9,443 nt of DNA from Granulicella sp. (GTDB lineage Bacteria; Acidobacteriota; Terriglobia; Terriglobales; Acidobacteriaceae), in NCBI GenBank assembly GCA_003133205.1, contig PKWK01000279.1, forward strand, positions 1 through 9,443, given 5' to 3'. A program made the position numbers and the translations under genes. Below the pieces are notes generated by a model. That model made no database searches. It was not told the origin of the DNA and saw nothing but the letters and a program-made list of their open reading frames with translations. This document shows positions 6,157 to 9,443 of this stretch, in pieces (positions within the stretch are counted from its first letter, which is position 1; every line of letters begins with the position of its first letter).

Positions 6157-7181
6157 GCCAGTTGCAGAGTGTGCCTGATGTTTCGGGGAGTGGCGGATCG
6201 CGCGGCGAGGTGAAGCCGATTTATTCGATGACTGGCTACGCGATCGCGCAGTCGACGACTGAGGATGGCGTCGCGTTTACGGTGACGTTCAAGAGTGTGA
6301 ATCATCGCTTTCTGGACTTGAACCTCAGGTTGCCGGGCGACTGCGATGCGCTGGAGGTTGCGCTGCGGCGGTTGATCAAGGAGCGGGTGAAGCGCGGACA
6401 CCTGGATGTGACGCTGCACGTGGACCGGCGTTTGCGCGAGTCGACGCAGACGGTTCAACTCAACCGGGAGTTGCTTGCGGCGCATGTTCAGATCTTTCAC
6501 GAGGCTGCGAAGCTGCATCACTTCAATGTCGAGCCGAACCTGAGCGAACTGCTGCTGATGCCGGGCGTGCTGTCGACCGAGGCTGGGGCGGCGGCGCCCG
6601 ATCCGAAGCTGGATACGACACGTGGACCTTCGCTGGAGGCTGCGGTGATGGCATTGGCGCCGTCGCTGATCGAGCAGTTGAACCAGGTGCGCGGGGTGGA
6701 GGGTGCGGCGCTGGCGGCGGAGTTGCGGGCTTCGATGCTGCGGCTGCGGGCGCTGGCGGAGGAGTGCGCGGTGCTGAGGACGGGCGCGCGCGAGGCTCAC
6801 TTCGAGCGGCTTCGGACGCGGCTTGGGGAGTTGCTGAAGGCGGATGCGAACGCGGCGGAAGCTGCCGGGCAGGATGCGGGGCCGGCGTTCGACTACCGCA
6901 TGATGGCGGAGGCTGCGCTGCTGGTGGAGCGGTCGGACATTGAAGAGGAGTTGGTGCGGCTGAGGGCGCACATCGAGACCTTCGTGGAAATGCTTGACGG
7001 CGGCGGGGAGCTTGGCAAGCGGCTGGATTTTCTGCTGCAGGAGCTGAACCGCGAGGCGAATACGATGCTGTCGAAGACTACGGGGGGCGATCCGGGGATT
7101 GGGCTGCGGCTGACTACGCTGGGGTTGGAGATGAAGACCGAGATCGAGCGGGCAAGAGAACAGGTGCAGAATCTGGAGTAG
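6153..7181 (+). CDS. yicC: YicC family endoribonuclease-like protein
   Basis: YicC proteins (Bacillus YloC) are conserved RNA-binding proteins. The E. coli member promotes decay of small RNA RyhB, and members have been reported to act as hairpin-dependent endoribonucleases. The N-terminal domain starts at IYSMTGYA (about 23-30), continues with FKSVNHRFLDLNLRLP and VKRGHLDVTLHVDR, and is followed by LLLMPGVLS. The C-terminal DUF1732 domain (about 260-342) has the signature GELGKRLDFLLQELNREANT (285-304) and ends LEMKTEIERAREQVQNLE. The GTG start overlaps the msbA stop as GTGA and has GGAAGGA 5 nt upstream, so the first 22 residues form a short, probably flexible extension. At 342 residues it is longer than the usual 290 or so, partly through an Ala-rich middle (about 145-255). 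It is translationally coupled to msbA. Downstream it meets a convergent gene rather than gmk. Confidence 0.92.
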   Translation: MSQLQSVPDVSGSGGSRGEVKPIYSMTGYAIAQSTTEDGVAFTVTFKSVNHRFLDLNLRLPGDCDALEVALRRLIKERVKRGHLDVTLHVDRRLRESTQTVQLNRELLAAHVQIFHEAAKLHHFNVEPNLSELLLMPGVLSTEAGAAAPDPKLDTTRGPSLEAAVMALAPSLIEQLNQVRGVEGAALAAELRASMLRLRALAEECAVLRTGAREAHFERLRTRLGELLKADANAAEAAGQDAGPAFDYRMMAEAALLVERSDIEEELVRLRAHIETFVEMLDGGGELGKRLDFLLQELNREANTMLSKTTGGDPGIGLRLTTLGLEMKTEIERAREQVQNLE

Positions 7182-7184
7182 GTG

Positions 7185-8399
7185 CTAATTTTCCGTGGGA
7201 GGCTCCGCGTGATCGATGACTAGGACCTCGACGGGGGCCTTGGTTGGCTCCAGCTTCAGGCCGAGCTGCTTCTGAACAGCCTGGAAGATATCAGGTGCAG
7301 CTCCTGCATCTTTCCCGAGAGGGTCGAGTGCGAAGGTTAGCGGGAAATCGAATTTTCCCGTCAGGCCGGTCTGGTCGACGACGAGCCGATCTGGGATGGC
7401 GCCCGTCAGGAACGATACGAAGTCCGCCATGCTCTCGTTGTAGAAGGTGAGGAGCGATCCACCGTGCGGGCCTTGATTGTAGAAGGATCCGGAACGGCTT
7501 TGAGGATCGGCGCTGCTTTTTGTTAGTTTTGGTTCTCCGTTTTCCACGACGAGGGCATTGACAGAAAATTCGTGCTTGTCGCGATGGACGGCCAGTTTGA
7601 AGCGATCAGCCAGTAGCTTTTGGTACATGTGCTGTCGCTGCTCATCACTCGGTTGGCCCTCGGAATCGGGCTCCGCGGCGATGTCGTACTTGGCCTGTTT
7701 GGCCCAATCCGGCGCACCCAGAACTTGTTGCTCCCGAAGCCCGTAAGCATACTCGACGAGATCGACGAGAGTGGCGTTGTTTGCGGAAAAATGACGTCCC
7801 TTGGCCGCGAAACTCTTGCGACCAGCACCGGACGCGCTGGGCTTGATGGTGGCAACTTCGAAAGCAGGTTTCGCATCGGCGGCCATGGGTGGCGGACCTG
7901 GCGGAGGTCGCGGTATAGACCACGCTGTCTCGGGGGTGGCGTGGATGAACGTAAGTGGCAGCGACCGGTCGGCCACCTTCCAGATCCCCGCAATGGAATT
8001 GCCGTCCGCGCTCCACGTTCCTTCGTAGCCACCTTCATAGCCAGGCACCATGTATTTGAGTGTTGCGCCATTGAGCGTGATTGTTGTGATTGGAATGCTC
8101 TGGGTTCCAATATCGATGCTGTACATTACAGCCTTTAGCGCGTCGCTGTCGGTCTTTGAGATTTTGAGCACAATCCGCAACGCAGGGACTGCCTGGACTG
8201 CTCCTTGCCAGGTTCCGGCAATGTCCCGCGTACTGGACGGCGCTCCGAGTGGTCGGCGGGCCGTATTCGCGCTGGGTGCGTTCTGGAGTGGAGGTGCCTG
8301 ACCAGACGCGACCGGCGCTACAAAGGCTATCCACGCCGCGGCAGCGAGCAACAGCCTGGTGCTGCGATTCGGTCCGAGGACGGTATATTCGGTCATCAT
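7185..8399 (-). CDS. Secreted two-domain TIGR03435 family protein (acidobacterial)
   Basis: The function is unknown; TIGR03435 is a family seen mainly in Acidobacteria, often in many copies per genome. From the ATG at 8399 the protein is 404 residues. It starts with a signal peptide (basic RSTR, then LLLAAAAWIAFVAPVA, likely cleaved near ASGQA at 31-35). A lipocalin-like beta-rich domain follows (about 59-160: DIAGTWQG, ITTITLNGATLKYMVPG, GTWSADGNSIAGIW, ending TPETAW), then a proline hinge (IPRPPPGPPP, about 162-171). The TIGR03435 domain runs from about 178 to the end (FEVATIKPS, VEYAYGLREQQVLGAPDW, KLLADRFKLAVHRD, VVDQTGLTGKFDF, LGLKLEPTKAPVEVLVIDH). The frame is open to 8474, but the ATG at 8399 is preferred for its strong Shine-Dalgarno and because it places the signal peptide near the N-terminus. 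It converges on yicC (3 bp between stops) and diverges from gmk. Its placement suggests insertion into an older yicC-gmk pair. Confidence 0.88.
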   Translation of the reverse strand: MMTEYTVLGPNRSTRLLLAAAAWIAFVAPVASGQAPPLQNAPSANTARRPLGAPSSTRDIAGTWQGAVQAVPALRIVLKISKTDSDALKAVMYSIDIGTQSIPITTITLNGATLKYMVPGYEGGYEGTWSADGNSIAGIWKVADRSLPLTFIHATPETAWSIPRPPPGPPPMAADAKPAFEVATIKPSASGAGRKSFAAKGRHFSANNATLVDLVEYAYGLREQQVLGAPDWAKQAKYDIAAEPDSEGQPSDEQRQHMYQKLLADRFKLAVHRDKHEFSVNALVVENGEPKLTKSSADPQSRSGSFYNQGPHGGSLLTFYNESMADFVSFLTGAIPDRLVVDQTGLTGKFDFPLTFALDPLGKDAGAAPDIFQAVQKQLGLKLEPTKAPVEVLVIDHAEPPTEN

Positions 8400-8406
8400 T
8401 GGGAAA

Positions 8407-8418
8407 CTCCTCTCCTCC
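8407..8418 (-). promoter_or_regulatory. Strong ribosome-binding site setting the TIGR03435 start
   Basis: On the minus strand GGAGGAGAGGAG lies 7 nt before the ATG at 8399, which begins a Met-Met pair just ahead of the signal peptide. The alternative start at 8474 has no comparable site and would bury the signal peptide 25 residues deeper. Confidence 0.7.
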
Positions 8419-8529
8419 AGATCGACACACGGACCTCCTGACTTGTGCGCGTAGGGCAAGATCGAAGGATTCATTCGTAAGACGTTTGTGGTCTGCGATT
8501 GCTCGAATTTATTTTGTGGCGGTGCCAGC

Positions 8530-8549
8530 GGTTACACTGCTTGTAACGC
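8530..8549 (+). promoter_or_regulatory. Inverted repeat and possible leaderless promoter at the gmk start
   Basis: GTTACA (8531-8536), CTGCT and TGTAAC (8542-8547) form a perfect 6-bp inverted repeat ending 2 nt before the gmk ATG. With one bulged base the arms extend to GCGGTTACA/TGTAACGC. No Shine-Dalgarno is visible before the ATG. TACACT (8533-8538) fits the TANNNT -10 pattern of leaderless genes, placing the start of transcription within a few bases of the ATG; no convincing -35 is seen. It could equally be an operator or an mRNA hairpin covering the start. Confidence 0.35.
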
Positions 8550-9212
8550 ATGGCTGGGATTCTGTTTATCATTTCGGCGCCTTCGGGTTCGGGTAAGTCG
8601 ACGCTGGTGGCGCAGGTGCGGTCGCTGGTGGAGGGGCTGGACTTTTCCGTGTCGTATACGACGCGGGCTCCGCGCGGCTCCGAGACGGATGGGCGCGAGT
8701 ACCACTTCACCGAGCGCGATGCCTTCGAGCGAATGGTTGCGAACGGCGAGTTTCTGGAGTGGGCCGAGGTGTTCGGCAACTACTATGGGACGGCGCTCAC
8801 CGCTCTTGGGCATGCGCGCGCGGCGGGCAAGGATTTGCTGCTCGACATTGATGTGCAGGGGGCGGTGCAGATTATGCGGAGGCTGCCTGAGGCGGTGTCG
8901 ATCTTTATCCTGCCGCCCAGTCCGGAGGTGCTCGAGATGCGGCTGCGCAATCGCAGCGAGGCTGAGCACATGACCTCGGAAGAGGTGATTGCGCGGCGAC
9001 TGCAGCAGGCGCGCAGCGAGTTGGAGCAGGTGTGGGACTACAAGTACGCGCTGGTGAACGACGTGCTGGACCAGGCGACGGCGGAGATGCGCGCGATTGT
9101 GTTGTATGAGCGGGGCGTGCGCGATGGGGTTACGGCGATTGCGGAGGGTTGCAGGACGGATGCTCGTTCGCCGCGTTTGGGCGCGGTGTTGGAGAGCTTT
9201 CAGATTGGGTGA
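8550..9212 (+). CDS. gmk: Guanylate kinase
   Basis: Guanylate kinase transfers phosphate from ATP to GMP (or dGMP) to give GDP, an essential step in making GTP and, indirectly, ppGpp. The 220-residue protein has the P-loop APSGSGKST (10-18) and the signature stretch VSYTTRAPRGSETDGREYHF (34-53), with the GMP-contacting Arg39, Arg42 and Tyr51. The nucleotide-binding GEFLEWAEVFGNYYGT spans 66-81, and LDIDVQGA spans 98-105. The Arg-rich lid and C-terminal helices (MRLRNRSEAE, ARRLQQARSELEQ) complete the fold. The loop has Ser-Glu where E. coli has Gly-Glu, a mild change. It is about 10-15 residues longer than E. coli Gmk at the C-terminus. The ATG fits the family N-terminus exactly but lacks a Shine-Dalgarno. 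The usual downstream partner rpoZ is not seen in the remaining 231 bp. Confidence 0.95.
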   Translation: MAGILFIISAPSGSGKSTLVAQVRSLVEGLDFSVSYTTRAPRGSETDGREYHFTERDAFERMVANGEFLEWAEVFGNYYGTALTALGHARAAGKDLLLDIDVQGAVQIMRRLPEAVSIFILPPSPEVLEMRLRNRSEAEHMTSEEVIARRLQQARSELEQVWDYKYALVNDVLDQATAEMRAIVLYERGVRDGVTAIAEGCRTDARSPRLGAVLESFQIG

Positions 9213-9236
9213 AGGAGATGTGGGGGCCTGAATGGG

Positions 9237-9260
9237 CCGGGCTGCGACGAGAAGGCCCGG
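9237..9260 (+). terminator. GC hairpin downstream of gmk (weak terminator candidate)
   Basis: CCGGGC (9237-9242) and GCCCGG (9255-9260) form a 6-bp all-GC stem with a 12-nt loop, 24 bp past the gmk stop. No T-tract follows directly, so it may be a transcript-end stabiliser or part of the repeat-rich tail rather than a true terminator. Confidence 0.25.
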
Positions 9261-9348
9261 GGCTAAAGCCTGCAGATTCTTTGGTGCTTGTTCGTGGGGC
9301 TGAAGAGGGTGCTGAAAAAGTCGCCTACCCCACGCGGAGATTCCCTCA

Positions 9349-9362
9349 GTGGCTAAAGCCAC
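9349..9362. repeat. Perfect GTGGCT/AGCCAC hairpin inside the composite repeat
   Basis: A 14-bp palindrome with 6-bp arms and an AA centre. Its core GGCTAAAGCC recurs at 9261-9270, just outside the composite element, as GGCT-AA-AGCC, so the same hairpin motif is present twice within 100 bp. Confidence 0.6.
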
Positions 9363-9382
9363 CTTGAAGAGAAAGCGTTTAT

Positions 9383-9402
9383 GGCGCGACTGAAGTCGCG
9401 CC
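9383..9402. repeat. Perfect 9-bp-arm hairpin inside the composite repeat
   Basis: GGCGCGACT and AGTCGCGCC flank a GA centre. This is the strongest hairpin in the right-hand tail. It is followed by CTTTC rather than a clean T-tract, so it is a poor rho-independent terminator but could stabilise a 3' end. Confidence 0.6.
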
Positions 9403-9443
9403 CTTTCAAATCGTCGCCTTTTTCATCATCCTCTGAAGCCCGG

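Larger units (their letters stand above)
9297..9441. repeat. Composite palindromic intergenic repeat with terminal inverted repeats
   Basis: The 23 bp at 9297-9319 (GGGCTGAAGAGG...TGAAAAA) are the reverse complement of 9419-9441 (TTTTTCATCATCC...AAGCCC) at 19 of 23 positions. Between these arms lie two perfect palindromes, GTGGCT-AA-AGCCAC (9349-9362) and GGCGCGACT-GA-AGTCGCGCC (9383-9402). No coding frame fits the element. This looks like a short non-autonomous, MITE- or REP-like dispersed element. I recall similar GGCTAAAGCC/GACTGAAGTC hairpins between genes in Acidobacteria, but only one copy is in the window and copy number is unknown. It may continue past the window end. Confidence 0.6.

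Noticed and set aside
5751..6971. 406-codon open frame antisense to msbA and yicC
   Set aside because: It spans two confirmed plus-strand genes and has the same Arg/Gln/His-rich shadow composition.
8400..8474. 25-residue N-terminal extension of the TIGR03435 protein
   Set aside because: The ATG at 8399 has a strong ribosome site at 7 nt and places the signal peptide at the N-terminus. The upstream start has neither.
8521..8527. TGGCACC on the minus strand as a -24 element for the TIGR03435 gene
   Set aside because: No TTGC or even the invariant GC is found at the required 10-bp spacing, so it is not a sigma-54 promoter.
8532..9362. 276-codon minus-strand frame over gmk
   Set aside because: Shadow of gmk; it also runs through the palindromic repeat region and has no recognisable motif.

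Overview
The window is a chromosomal core-gene segment of a diderm bacterium with high GC content, most likely an acidobacterium (Terriglobia/Acidobacteriaceae type). The evidence is the two-domain TIGR03435 protein, a family greatly expanded in Acidobacteria; lptB and msbA, which imply an LPS-bearing outer membrane; an RpoN with long low-complexity inserts; and GGCTAAAGCC / GACTGAAGTC-type intergenic hairpins at the right end, which I recall from genomes of this group. The assignment comes from pattern recognition, not a search.

Left half, plus strand: the 3' part of lptB (window-truncated), a 364-bp regulatory gap, rpoN (sigma-54), hpf (ribosome hibernation), a candidate terminator, and rapZ. 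This is the classic lptB-rpoN-hpf-(ptsN)-rapZ locus of Proteobacteria, but with no ptsN or ptsO. The lptB-rpoN gap holds a near-consensus -24/-12 promoter at 865-880, which suggests that sigma-54 transcribes its own gene. Just upstream is a nested 62-bp dyad (795-856), and downstream is a 14-codon mini-ORF that ends on the rpoN ribosome-binding site.

Middle, plus strand: rapZ is followed by an MsbA-type lipid flippase and yicC. msbA and yicC overlap by 4 bp (GTGA). A 19-codon mini-ORF overlaps the msbA start by ATGA. rapZ-msbA-yicC could be one transcript that joins amino-sugar/envelope control (RapZ), lipid A export (MsbA) and RNA turnover (YicC).

Right part: a minus-strand gene for a secreted protein (signal peptide, lipocalin-like domain, proline hinge, TIGR03435 domain) lies between yicC and gmk, genes that are neighbours in many bacteria. 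It converges on yicC with only 3 bp between stop codons and diverges from gmk. gmk (guanylate kinase) has no visible Shine-Dalgarno and carries an inverted repeat ending 2 nt before its ATG, so it may be leaderless. The last 230 bp contain no gene but hold a composite palindromic repeat (9297-9441) with imperfect terminal inverted repeats enclosing two perfect hairpins.

No RNA gene, CRISPR array, insertion sequence or phage gene was seen. The most unusual items are the probable sigma-54 autoregulation, the RapZ P-loop with Leu in place of the usual Ser/Thr, and the TIGR03435 gene inside the yicC-gmk neighbourhood. I do not see evidence for an entirely new multi-gene system.
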